Notes under the pieces: model-generated | What the model saw: only the letters and a program-made list of their open reading frames with translations | Database searches by the model: none | Told to the model about the DNA's origin: nothing | Program-made: the position numbers and the translations under genes | NCBI RefSeq assembly: GCF_022605725.1 | Contig: NC_065557.1 | Location: 24,307,256-24,371,255 of the forward strand | Source: Anthonomus grandis grandis | Taxonomy: Eukaryota > Arthropoda > Insecta > Coleoptera > Curculionidae | Direction: 5' to 3' | DNA: 64,000 bases | Shown here: positions 23,806-34,525 of the stretch, in pieces | Layout of the letters: every line of letters starts with the position of its first letter | Position numbering within the stretch: position 1 is the first letter of the stretch

Positions 23806-24870
23806 TTATTTCAATAAGTATTTAAAATGTTGCCCGTTTTTGGCCAAACAATGATATAGGCGATGTTCAAATTCCTGACGGACATTTTCAAAAACATGTT
23901 GTGGGATATTATGGCAGCTGTCGATGATGCATTGACGAACTTCATCCAAACTTTCAGGTTGGGGAGTAAACACAATAGATTTCAAATGACCCCATAGAAA
24001 TAAGTCTAACGGCGTTATATCAGGAGATCTAGCAGGCCATTCTATAGGCCCCCTTCGCCCTATCCATTTATCTAGAAACTCGTCGTCTAGCCGTTGCCGA
24101 ACGGGAAGAACATAGTGAGGAGGAGCGCCGTCTTGCTGGAAATATATTTCATCCTCATCAAGTATAGGGTTTTCATCATCATCGATTTGGTTTTCAGTGG
24201 ATTCAGTGATAAGCGGATTGATGGTATTTTCCAACATATGTCTCCATTGAAATTTCCGTTAATAAATAGTATCCGCCCATATATTAATTTTTTGAGGATA
24301 CTGGGTATGCCCTTCTACAAATGCATGAGGATTTTCATTGCTCCAATATCTACAGTTACGCTTATTAACAAATCCATTTAGATAAAATGTGCATTCATGG
24401 CTGAAGCAGATATTCTTTACATAAATAGTGTTATCATTAATCGCTTCAGTCATTTTGTCACAAAACTCAACTCGCCTATCGAAATCGTCTTCGGTTAACT
24501 CTTGCAATATTTTCATTTTGAATGGATGAAATTTATGAGGTTTGATCTGTGTGAACATAGCCTAATGAAATACCAGTGGCAGCAACAGTTTTGCGTAATG
24601 AAGTATTACGATTTATTCCAAAATGACCCAAAACTTTAACTTGAGCGGCTTCATCCAAAATTCGCCGATGATCCGTTTTTTATTTGCAACAGATCCAGTT
24701 TCAGTAAACTTAGTAATAAGGTCCAAAACATACCTAGGCGAAGTTATCTTCTCCGGATGTCTGGCGTTAAACGTGACGGCAGTTTGCCGAGCACATTAAT
24801 TTTGGGCACCATATATTAGAATAATTTCCACTCTTTCGGCCAGTGTCTAAACCATTTTGGAGGTAAAATC
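23806..24870 (-). pseudogene. DD41D-3 transposase pseudogene
   Basis: From the N-terminus: a helix-turn-helix part (TLAERVEIILIYG, then RHPEK and GSVANKKR, about 24670-24860), then FDRRVEFCDKM and the first catalytic block at 24400-24415, which reads FSHECTFYLNGF where the family has Asp, so Asp is replaced by His. After a frame break the second block is FQQDGAPPHY and the third SPDITPLDLFLWGHLK. Exactly 41 residues lie between those two Asp, which defines the DD41D type. The C-terminus to 23806 is intact. Loss of the first Asp and two or more frame breaks make it inactive. Confidence 0.9.
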
Positions 24871-25184
24871 TTCAATTCAACAAATAAATTTTCACTATTC
24901 CAAGACTGTCACAAATGTAACTGACGGTAAAATAAATTTTTATAATAAATTTATTTTCCTTAGCAACTATAAATAACTAAGCAGATATAACAATAAATAC
25001 AGTTCGCTCAGGATATCTGTGTTGATTAAAAGAATGCGGAAAAAAAAATCAGGTTGTTATTTTGTTTTTTCCACGTCTAATCTTCGGAATTGCTGTTTAT
25101 GTTGGTAGTTTCCGTTTTAAATTATAAACGAATTGTAGATTTGGCAAACCCTAACGGGCAACATTTTGAACACTTGAAATAAAA

Positions 25185-25507
25185 ATTGATATTTTCATGT
25201 TTTTGTTTTCTATCTGAACAAATTAAGATAAACAAAGATTTTTCTAATTTTCCCGAAAACGAATCGACCGATTTAAAAAAATCAAACGTCAAAATAAAAG
25301 ACTTCAAAAGACCTTTTAAATAAGCTATTACTCGATACCCCTTGCCGTTTAAAATTTTTAAGAGGGTGACCCTGGGGGGCAGAGGGTGAAGTAATTTTAG
25401 GTTAGAAAATTGTCCCCCTAGAAACCTTTTGACGTATTTCGGCGTTTTTTTTTTAAACAGTGGTTTTCGATAAATCCGTGGTGGGAAGTTTTCAAATGAA
25501 CACCCTG
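25185..25507 (-). repeat. Right terminal inverted repeat of DD41D-3
   Basis: Ends ATCCGTGGTGGGAAG...AACACCCTG. Its outer 100 bp match the right arm of the MITE at 50660-50841 almost base for base, and its inner end matches 23757-23805 inverted. Confidence 0.8.
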
Positions 25508-26272
25508 TATAAAAAGACTTCCTGACTGATAATCAATGTACAGCCCAAACGGTAAAACCTAGAAATATGAAATTTGGAGACAAGATTCCTATGGTTATGT
25601 AGACATCCACTAAGAAGGGATTTTTTGAAATTCCATCGGGAAGGGGTTGAAACCACCCCTTAAGTGTCATAGCTTCAAAACTAACGACTTTTTTAAAAAG
25701 CGGTGAAACACGTCATTTTTATTTTATTTTATTACTCAATTTCTATTTTTTTGTTTTTTTTTTAAAGGGTTAAAACCACCCTTTAGGATTTTAACACTAT
25801 ATGCATCCATCATTTTCCAGCTACCTCTTTAATAAAATTGAATATACATTTTTTTGAAATACAAACATGTTAAACATTTTACAAAATGCATAATTTTTTC
25901 ATAAATATCAGTAAACAATTAAATTAGGACCGCACGGGATGGGAATACCATGGGTTGGGTCATATGAGCCGAAAATTATGTGTAATTTAAAATTTTAAAA
26001 CATGTTTTTTTATTATAGATATTTGGCAAATTTTCTGCTATCCTTTTAACTAGAAAATGAAAAGAATATTTTTAAGAAATGAGATAATATAGTGTGAAAA
26101 TGGCATTTAAATGTTGTTTTCGATGGACACAACATTAATAGCGCTAAAAACATAGAAATTAATAAAAAATTTAGCCTAATTACTAGTAGTAGTAGTTTAT
26201 TTATGTGAAATTAATTGCTGCACAAGAAATTAATTTAGCCGCCAAGTTACCCTGATTTACAAATCACCAAAA
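25508..26272. other. Repeat-derived spacer with ACCACCC motifs
   Basis: Contains GGGGTTGAAACCACCCCTT near 25645 and GGGTTAAAACCACCCTTTA near 25778 in A/T-rich DNA. No open frame or clear terminal repeat is seen. It is probably a decayed non-autonomous element, judged only from the motif pair. Confidence 0.35.
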
Positions 26273-27128
26273 ATGCGGAATAAAATTTCCAAGCGTGTGG
26301 CATTTCAAATTATTTCAAAAGTATTATATGATAAAGAACCAGGGTTTAATTTTACCAATGAAATAAAACGTGATATTTTGAACGAAATTTGTTTGAAATT
26401 AATTAATACTAAATATGGTTATATGTTAATTATACTTAAAAAAATCTTTAAAAATAAAATGTTCAAAAAATTTTATTTTGATAATTTGTCATTATCAACG
26501 GGCATAGAACATAATGTATGCATTAAAAAATTTTGTCAAGAAACTTTAGAACATTATTTAAAAAAAAAATTTACGAGTATTAGTCATGAAAGCAAGTTTA
26601 GCAGAATTAAAACACATATGTTATCAATTTCAAATGAAACAAAACAATAAAAACTATAATAAAATGTGTTCTATGTGGAAGAGACTAAAAAAGACTGGAA
26701 AATTAACAAATATAGGTGAAACTAACTTAACTAATGATAATTCTTTTAAATTAGATCATCCATCTTTTGATTTAGAAGTTTCAAATATTAACTCAGTATT
26801 AGAGGTTGGGGCTAAGACGAAAGATAATTATTTTTTGCAAAATCTACCCAATAGTACACCATGCTCTAGCAGTGAAAATAATTGTAACAGACAAGAATAT
26901 GTAAGTACTACCCATTACCATGACATAGCACCTGATTTATCTTTGAAAGAAAAGACCAATAAATTGGACATAACACCCAGTAATTTTGACATACCGAAAG
27001 AAATATTAAATCTTTCAAGCCCCCATGTCTCTAACCCTTTATTACCACCGAATTCAAAAAACATTTTTCCATCCACATTTAAAGACACAATCAAAGACTG
27101 CATTTTTTTAGTGGCACATTTTCCATAG
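26273..27128 (+). pseudogene. N-terminal part of the multidomain element
   Basis: Two overlapping frames (26273-26650 and 26586-27128) with no domain that I recognise. The first is Lys/Phe-rich and mostly helical in composition. The second is Asn/Ser/Pro-rich and looks disordered, ending near SSPHVSNPLLPPNSKN. They precede the DDE-like part in the same direction, which is the only reason to join them to it. Confidence 0.45.
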
Positions 27129-27145
27129 AGAAAAATATTTTTAAA

Positions 27146-28243
27146 ATGATTTATAAAGGAGGAAAACTTGTTTCTAAATTCTATCCCTACTATTTGAAAA
27201 ACCGTTTAATTTACATGTTATTCAATTCAATGAAACATGTTAACAATGTTTGCACAATAATGTTTAAATACACAAAATATTTAAAGTCACACCTGAAAGC
27301 AAAAGAGTTTATTTCTAATACTATACACTGCTACTATACAGCGGTAATAAACATAACCTCTTCTAAAAGAATTTTTCCCATATGTTCTATGGTGTATATT
27401 TAAATTACTACACGATTTTAGATATTTTTGTTTCATAAATTTTGGCCTTCTTTTTCAGTTATTGTTACCGATTTTTCTTTTGCCACTTTACAAGCTATTT
27501 CAAAAAGCATTCAATCGTTGTACTCTCTTAGAGTAAATAGCAAAGTGCTATAGTATTATTACAGGCATGTCCGAACCATCAAATGACATGATCATTTTAA
27601 ATTTATGCTGCGCCCACTGGATGAAGATGGTTTCTAAGGATGTGGAAAATTTTTGTTACAATGATGATCAAAAATTTTTTTTTAAAGATTTGGTGGCTGC
27701 AGCAATTCTAATCACCGATATAGCCCAATTAGATATTTATGTAAAAAATTTTGCTATTATTACAACATCTGAATATTCAAATCCTCATGTCTTAAAAGCT
27801 GTAATGAAACTCTCTAGCAACAACAATAACTGTTTGGAAGATTCTATTTCCGAGTCACTTGGTTTCCGGAAAACTCAGAAACAGCGGAAGATCAAGGTAT
27901 ATACAAGGCGAGTCCATTTTACAAGAGGTATTTTAACATCCTAGAAACTATTAATCCACTCAAAATTGATTCCGGAGATGACAATCTATTTTTTAATAAA
28001 GATATTTTTATTTTATTTATTAAGAAATATATACCTCTTATTCCGTTATGGACCGCAATTATGATTAGGAAAAGGGTAAGCATAAGCAATTCAGTTGTGG
28101 AAAATTATTTCTCTCAATTGAAAAATTACTCATTACAGGGGGAAAAAAATATTAAATGCTCGCCGTTTATAAGGAAACTTCGGGAAGATATTTTGGCATT
28201 AAAAGAGGAATCCGATTTAGGAATACCAAAAAAAAAAAACTAA
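27146..28243 (+). pseudogene. DDE-like transposase domain of the multidomain element
   Basis: Frames in order show SSKRIFPICSMV (27360), then VIVTDFSFATLQAISK with a candidate catalytic Asp at 27470-27472, then MIILNLCCAHWMKMVS with a C-x2-H signature (27606-27617), and finally SVVENYFSQLK with a candidate catalytic Glu at 28100-28102. The Asp, C-x2-H, Glu order is that of the RNase H-like transposases of the hAT/MULE/Kolobok group. Several frameshifts separate the parts. The role as a transposase is inference from motif order; it could also be a domesticated nuclease fold. Confidence 0.55.
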
Positions 28244-28422
28244 CCAGACCCGACGAAGACGAAAAAATGTCCCAAGAAATGTGGAGTAAAAAAACAAAAA
28301 AAACATATGTGACCCATTTTAAAGGACACTATTTACAAACTAACAGCAAAATGCTAACATAAATAAACATCGCAAAAGTAACAATCAAAAAACAAGAGAA
28401 TACTGTAGAGAACACCAGGGAT

Positions 28423-29128
28423 TTGTGCATAAAATGTAACGCTTTTCTAAAAAACCTGTGTCTCTCGAAGTCGGAAAGAAAGGACTTAGAACAAAAAACA
28501 AGGCTTCAAAGAGAATGCGATCTTTGGAGAAACGAACGATCAGTTCGTGTGACAGCTTCATTTTTTGCAAAAAATTTGCAAAGCAAAAGAGTTCATTTAA
28601 CTCAATAATTCAAAGTATAACAACAAAAAAACAATTTCGCACCCCTGCACCCGATTATGGAATTTTGAATGAAGATAAAGGAAGAAAAGCATACTCTAAA
28701 TTAAAAAATGTTAAGGTAACTAAGACCGGGTTAGTAATACACCAGAACTATCCATTCATCGCTGCTTCACCAGATGGACTCGTGGGCGATGATGGAGTAA
28801 TAGAGATTAAATGATAGTACAAAATAAGAGATAAATATCTTGAAAACAAGAATTTAGAATTTTTATTAAAAAATTGCGAGGTAAGTAAAAAACATAATTT
28901 TTTTCAAATTCAAGGAATATTAGAGGTGACCAACCGTAATTGGTGTGATTTGGTTTTATATAAAGACAAGGACATGCGCATTTTTAAAATCTATCGGTCT
29001 GAGGAATTTTGGAAAACAATGCTAAGTAGATTACAATCTTTTTATTATTTTCATTTACTTTCGGTTTTAGTCAATCCTAGAATCAATTTAACCTACGATC
29101 AAGAAAATGGCGTACTGAAAAACATTTA
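28423..29128 (+). pseudogene. YqaJ-like (lambda exonuclease fold) domain
   Basis: The start holds LWRNERSVRVTAS, the usual opening block of YqaJ-type recombinases. Then come GILNEDKGRKAY and FIAASPDGLVGDDGVIEIK, which give the catalytic D-x(n)-E-x-K set (Asp near 28773). After two stops the frame goes on with FFQIQGILEVTNRNWCDLV and IYRSEEFW, the C-terminal blocks of the same fold. In phages such enzymes trim double-stranded ends for recombination; here it sits in a eukaryotic repeat. The stops right after EIK make it non-functional. Confidence 0.8.
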
Positions 29129-29610
29129 ACATTCTTTGACCATGGTTTAGTCCAAAATATTAACTACTACCAAAACTTAAAACCCAAAAGGCAATACGCC
29201 GTTACTTGTTTAAACAATATTGTTTATAGCGAATTACTCGTTGACGATTGTCTGTCACTAAACGACAAGGAACTTCTTTCAAGTTTTGTAATCGATCATG
29301 CATTATTTCTATTAAACAAAAATGCATACCAAATGTTTTCAGTTGAAAAATCAATCAATAACAAATGTTGTAATGCCAATTCAGAGAAATAATCACTACG
29401 TGTTAGCTCTTTTAAACTTTATAACGCGAATTTTTATTTCTGGATCCATTGGGAAAAGAAGCAGAAGTAGGCAATTACTTTTATAAAAAAAATGTTAAAC
29501 TTGCTAAAGCTTAAAAAAAATTCTCCACAAACATGGATATTTAAAACAGTGCTACAGAAAGATTCGTTTAGTTGCGGAATTTTCGTAATATTTTTTTTCA
29601 CACAACAAAT
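29129..29610 (+). pseudogene. C48 (Ulp1/SENP-like) cysteine protease domain
   Basis: Three frames, differing by single-base shifts, carry the catalytic set of the family: RNNHYVLALLNF with His at 29394-29396, FLFLDPLG with Asp at 29443-29445, and QKDSFSCGIFVI with Cys at 29573-29575. The front part (LLVDDCLSLNDKELL) fits the substrate-binding region. Ulp1-type proteases cut ubiquitin-like proteins such as SUMO, and several eukaryotic transposon superfamilies carry one. Confidence 0.75.
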
Positions 29611-29685
29611 TATGATAGCTTGTCAGAAATTGATATAAATAGTTACAGAAATGAGCTAAAAAGCATGCTTCTCAGTAGCTCCGAC

Positions 29686-29871
29686 AATTTGAAACAAAAA
29701 TGTCTTTTTTGTGCTCAAGAAATTTTGGCTAATGGTAATATTTTTGAGTGTATTTCATGTTTTAGATTAATCCACGATCAATGTTTATTAACAAGCGACG
29801 ACATTAAAAATAAAACCTCCAAACAAATAAAAACACTTAATCACCTTTGTGATTTGTGCCGGTTAAATTAG
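29686..29871 (+). pseudogene. C-terminal PHD/RING-like zinc finger of the multidomain element
   Basis: The frame ending at the TAG at 29869 has CLFC, then CISC, a His and Cys in IHDQC, and a final CDLC, a cross-braced C2HC-type pattern. The same kind of finger ends the pogo-like element at 60600-60762. It may bind chromatin or DNA; that is inference. Confidence 0.65.
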
Positions 29872-30570
29872 TTTCTTGTGTCACATATAAAATGATATAA
29901 TATTGTCTATAATGTAGATACCTGATCTAAGTAAACATTATATTATATTTATCTCTGTCTTTAGACAAATATAATATGTGTATATTTCTGTATAGTCCCG
30001 ATAACACTGTACACTGTGATAGCCGATTTCCTTTACGTTACAACATTTAATATACCATTCTAATTTTGTGATTTTGTTGGTTCGTGTATATTATTTTTGT
30101 TAAAAAAATGGATATTTGATATTTCCACTTACATCTTATAATAAACCGTTTTTTTTTCATTAGTGCAAAGATATTTATATTAAATATATGTTATTTCCCA
30201 ATTAAGTTTTTATAGAGTTAATGTATATTTATAGTTTATCTCTTTTTTGCTGTGATCTTGTCACCTTTTGCCAAATATTTTAGTAATAATCTAAACACTA
30301 TTTTTATACCTGTTATTGCTGGAAGTAGCTCTTAAATTATATGCTAAATATGTAATAGATTTAAAATATATTATATACGTACATAACAATTGTTTGTCTA
30401 ATAATTTCGTACATTAGAAAACGTTGAAGTGTAACCAATATAAAAATTTCAAAAAACCTATCTACGTTTATCTTACTTTCTAAATCCTGAAAATTAAAAA
30501 CATCACAGAAAAAATATTTTTTTTATAGGAAAAAAATTATCTAAAAATTATCTATAAAAAACTATCTCTA
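29872..30570. other. AT-rich spacer before the satellite array
   Basis: No frame or motif is recognised. It contains GATATAATATTGTC and TTATATTATATTTATC strings of simple composition. Confidence 0.5.
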
Positions 30571-31440
30571 AGTTGAACCCCCCTCTGACGGGCGGTAAGT
30601 GGTAATGGATGGTATATGAAAATTTGTTATTAATTAGGGAGTATGTGTGCTAAATCTTATTTTGCAACTCGATTTCTTTCTGATAGAAAAAAATATTTAT
30701 AAATTCATAAGGGTGAATCACCCCTCTGACGGGCGGTAAGAAGTAATGGATGGTATATGAATATTTGTTATTAATTAGGGAGTATGTGTGCTAAATCTTA
30801 TTTTGCAACTCGATTCCCTTTTGATAGAAAAAAAATATTTATAAATTCATAAGGGTGAACCACCCCTCTGACGGGCGGTAAGGGGTAATGGATATAATAT
30901 TAAATATTGTAATTAATTAGGGAGTATGTGTGCTAAATCTCATTTTGCAACTCGATTTCTTTCTGATAGAAAAAAATATTAATAAATTCATAAGGGTGAA
31001 CCACCCCTCTGACGGGCGGTAAGGGGTAATGGATGGTATATAAAAATTTGTTATTAAATAAGGAGTATGTGTGCTAAATCTTATTTTGCAACTCGATTTC
31101 CTTTTGATAGAAAAAAAATATTTATAAATTCATAAGGGTGAACCACCTCTCTGACGGGTGGTAAGGGGTAATGGATGGTATATGAAAATTTGTTATTAAT
31201 TAGGGAGTATATGTGCTAAATTTTATTTTGTAACTCGATTTCCTTCTTATAGAAAAAAAAATTATTAATAAATTCAAAAGGGTGAACCACCCCTCTGACG
31301 GGCGGTAAGGGGTAATGGATAGTATATGAAAATTTGTTATTAATTAGAGAGTATATGTGCTAAATCTTATTTTGCAACTCGATTTCTTTCTAATAGAAAA
31401 AAATATTTATAAATTCATAAGGGTGAACCTATATGAGAAT
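30571..31440. repeat. 142-bp satellite, first array (about six units)
   Basis: A unit containing GGGTGAACCACCCCTCTGAC, the GGGCGGTAAGGGGTAATGG block, TTAGGGAGTATGTGTGC and TTTTGCAACTCGATTTC recurs with starts near 30571, 30711, 30853, 30994, 31136, 31280 and 31421. Spacing is 140-144 bp. Units differ by a few percent. The last unit is broken off and fades out by 31510. Confidence 0.95.
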
Positions 31441-31523
31441 TTGTTATTAATTAGGGAGTATGTGTGCCTAATGTTATTGTACAACTCGATCTATTTCTGA
31501 TAATTTAGTAGATGCGTTGTTAA

Positions 31524-32012
31524 TTAAAATGCATTTATGCATACCCGCCTAACGGGTGCGAAGTGGTTGGGGTTAAAATACTGCCAATCCTTAAAAGATA
31601 AAAAGACATTGTATTTTACCTCAGGCAGTAGGTTTGTACATAAAATTTTGGCTGCCAAAAAATAGCTGCTAACTTCACGCAAAATCAAATTGGCTGCTGA
31701 AACTTTTGGCTGCCAAAAATTGGCTGCTAACTTCACACCGGTAATCCCTAAAAGGTTCCCTTAGGTCATAAAACAATCAATTTGAAGTGGTTACTTTTAA
31801 ACGCTTCAAACTTTTAAAGAGCTTATATATAACCCGTAAATTGTCATCAAACTGTCAGGCTCTTAGATCTTAAGCCTTTTTCACAGAAAGATGCACTCAT
31901 TCAATACTTTTATACCTACTAAGTAAAACAAGCTTATAAAAAGTTACACGGTCAAAATTTAGTTGATACAGTCGAGCTTAATAAAATTGCTGTAGAAGTT
32001 GCAGGTTGGGTC
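31524..32012. other. Spacer with a short internal duplication
   Basis: TTTTGGCTGCCAAAAA followed by (T)AGCTGCTAACTTCAC occurs twice between 31645 and 31738. No credible gene is seen; the minus-strand frame at 31524-31736 arises from this duplication. Confidence 0.5.
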
Positions 32013-32716
32013 TCTAGCTACGTTTACAACATGTGTATCAAATATTTAAGACGTATATATTTAAATAAGTTTGAATTTTTTTTGGATGTTAAATAATAAG
32101 GATTTCCATTTGAAGAAATGAGGTCGACCTTCAAATGACCTTGAAAATGAAGTTCAACGTCAAATCCAAGGTCACCGTTGGGTTCCTCGTTAAGACTTAC
32201 CTAGGGTATGGACCTTTATTTGTTTTCTTTTACCACTGAACTCGCGAGATTTTTAAGAAGTCATTATTTGACCTCTGTTTGACCTCTCGGGATTACTTCA
32301 ACCTCATACCTCAATACATACCCGGACGTAAAATTTTCCGCTTTTTCAGAATCCGGTGTCAAAATAGGGGTTCCCATTTTAAAAAATCGCTTTGACCTTC
32401 AAATAACCTTGAAGCTCAAGGTCAAGTTTAAGGTCACGATCAGATGCACCGATTGATTCCCCAAAACTTTTGTATTTAAAGATTTTTTCTAGCGCCCATA
32501 TTTCCTAAGATTTTTGGGTGTGTCCATACTTTTGGGACACTCGTCTATGTACTGATGAAACTTTCTTCAACTGACATTTTGATCCTAGAAATAATCCTGC
32601 ACTAATTTAACCCTCAAAATCAATCCCTGTAAACAGGGCTGTACTAAATAAAAATAGTCATAGTCTATCATTTGATCCATGGACTTAATAGATCCGCGCG
32701 TTGTAAACGTAGCTAC
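32013..32716. repeat. Possible DNA transposon bounded by 16-bp inverted repeats, rich in AGGTCA half-sites
   Basis: TAGCTACGTTTACAAC near 32013 and its inverse GTTGTAAACGTAGCTA near 32702 bracket about 700 bp without a coding frame. Inside are many TGACCT/AGGTCA hexamers (32136, 32168, 32269, 32281, 32395, 32416, 32429). No target duplication was identified, so the boundaries are provisional. Confidence 0.4.
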
Positions 32717-32846
32717 TGTCGCCGAGAAGTAGTGTATGCGGAGTTTTCCCTATTACCCCTAATACCCAAGACGAGTTTTTCTCTCTCTTTCTCTCTTTCT
32801 TTATATCTTTAGTAACCTAGTGAAAGGCCGTAAATACCCTTTTACT

Positions 32847-33789
32847 CAGGGCCGTTCCTAGGGTATCTGCCGCCCGGGTGCGAAAAAAATTTTGCCGCCC
32901 CTCCTTTCCCCACCGAATCCGGCCTTTGATAAACATTTGAAAATAAATAACTTGAAATAATTTAACGTTAAAAAAAAATATTTTAGAAACATAAACATTT
33001 TATTTTATATTAAATCATAATTTTATTTACAATTTATTTGTAATGTAATGTATTTACAAATAAGCTGTAATTAAATACATACATACATATTATTTACATA
33101 CGCAACATGCACTTTATAATATGTATATGTATATATAAAGTTCCTGCACAATAGCAAAGAAACTTGTAATTTCTAAAGATGCTTTTGCAGCGTCATTAAC
33201 AACTAAATTAAAGCTATGGGCTGCACAAGGCACGTAAAAAGCTCTAGGGTTCAATTCAATAATTTTTTTTGAAAAACAAAAAAGGAAAACTAAAGCATTA
33301 GGTAGATTAAAAAAAAGATGATTTGTGTTCATTACGAAATTAGTGGATGAGTGCGACTACTGGCTATTCATAACGCATATAATTTTTTCATTTTTTCCTC
33401 AAGTTCAAAATTAATTATTTTTTTTTTAGTTATTATATTATTTGACTCTAAATAAGTCAACATTACTTTTTAAAATAAAATTAATTGTGCCAACAAAAAT
33501 TTTAAAAATCTCAAGAGTAAAAAAACTTTATGTATCGTCGGAAATATAACTAATAATATTTAGAATGTTATAAAGTAACTTTAATACATTAATTAATAAA
33601 TAATATTTACATATGTATAATATTTTAAAATAATATGTGTATAATAGTTTTTGAAACAAATTATCAAATTTAAAAAATATTTATTAAAAAAATATTTATT
33701 TACTTTTTTTTGGGGCGGCTTCCGCCGCCCCTCTGACATGCCGCCCGGGTGCCCCGCACCTCCTGCACCACCGGGTCGGAACGGCCCTG
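32847..33789 (-). mobile_element. Non-autonomous hAT element with 8-bp target duplication
   Basis: Starts CAGGGCCGTTCC and ends GGAACGGCCCTG, flanked by perfect CTTTTACT copies at 32839-32846 and 33790-33797. GC-rich ends (GCCGCCCGGGTGC) contrast with an AT-rich centre. At 33114-33332 the minus strand has a hAT transposase scrap with PRAFYVPCAAHSFNLVVND, as in ZMYM1-like hAT proteins. The rest of the transposase is deleted. Confidence 0.9.
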
Positions 33790-33931
33790 CTTTTACTCTG
33801 AACCCAGTTAAAATCAACCTGAATTGTTGTCGCTAGTTATGAGTTCGGTCGTCGTATGTTGATGCAATAGGTTAAAGTACTTAACCCATTGTGATTAGAG
33901 TATAAACACCATTGTTAGTAGTTATTTTAAA

Positions 33932-34525
33932 TTCATAAGGGTGAACCACACCCTGACGGGCGGTAAGGGGTAATGGATAGTATATGAAAATTTGTTATTA
34001 ATTAGGGAGTATGTGTGCCAAATCTTATTTTGCAACTCGATTTCCTTTTGATAGAAAAAAAATATTAATAAATTCATAAGGGTGAACCACCCCTCTGACG
34101 GGCGGTAAGGGGTAATGGATAGTATATGAAAATTTGTTATTAATTAGGGAGTATGTGTGCTAAATCTTATTTTGCAACTCGATTTCTTTCTGATAGAAAA
34201 AAATATTTATAAATTCATAAGGGTGAATCACCCCTCTGACGGGCGGTAAGGGGTAATGGATGGTATATGAATATTTGTTATTAAATAGGGAGTATGTGTG
34301 CTAAATCTTATTTTGCAACTCGATTTCTTTCTGATAGAAAAAAATATTAATAAATTCATAAGGGTGAACCACTCCTCTGACGGGCGGTAAGGGGTAATGG
34401 ATGGTATATGAAAATTTGTTATTAAATAAGGAGTATGTGTGCTAAATCTTATTTTGCAACTCGATTTCCTTCTGATAGAAAAAAAATATTTATAAATTCA
34501 TAAGGGTGAACCACCTCTCTGACGG
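33932..34525. repeat. 142-bp satellite, second array (about four units)
   Basis: Same unit as at 30571-31440, with starts near 33939, 34080, 34221, 34362 and 34504 (spacing 141-142 bp). It stops abruptly after CTCTGACGGG at 34525. Confidence 0.95.

Larger units (their letters stand above)
23757..25507 (-). mobile_element. DD41D-3: Tc1/mariner element with its left end deleted
   Basis: The right end reads TTTTCAAATGAACACCCTG followed by TA (25508-25509), the same end as the MITE at 50660-50841. The inner part of the terminal repeat at 25185-25237 pairs in inverse orientation with 23757-23805, just outside the transposase stop. The outer 270 bp or so of the left repeat is missing, and LINE sequence stands in its place. 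The transposase lies on the minus strand between. Confidence 0.8.
26273..29871 (+). mobile_element. Multidomain element: DDE-like + YqaJ exonuclease + C48 protease + PHD/RING finger
   Basis: A run of plus-strand frames in one direction reads as one decayed coding unit of about 1,150 codons. From left to right: a charged N-terminus, a DDE-like domain with a C-x2-H signature, a lambda-exonuclease-like (YqaJ) domain, a Ulp1-type cysteine protease and a C-terminal zinc finger. Each domain keeps its diagnostic residues, while stops and single-base indels separate the frames. No terminal inverted repeat or target duplication was visible, so the ends are only those of the coding remnants. I recall similar multidomain repeat genes in arthropods and cnidarians but cannot name the superfamily with certainty. 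Confidence 0.65.

Noticed and set aside
33593..33836. Gly/Pro-rich frames on both strands
   Set aside because: Produced by the GC-rich end of the hAT element (GCCGCCCGGGTGC); not a gene.
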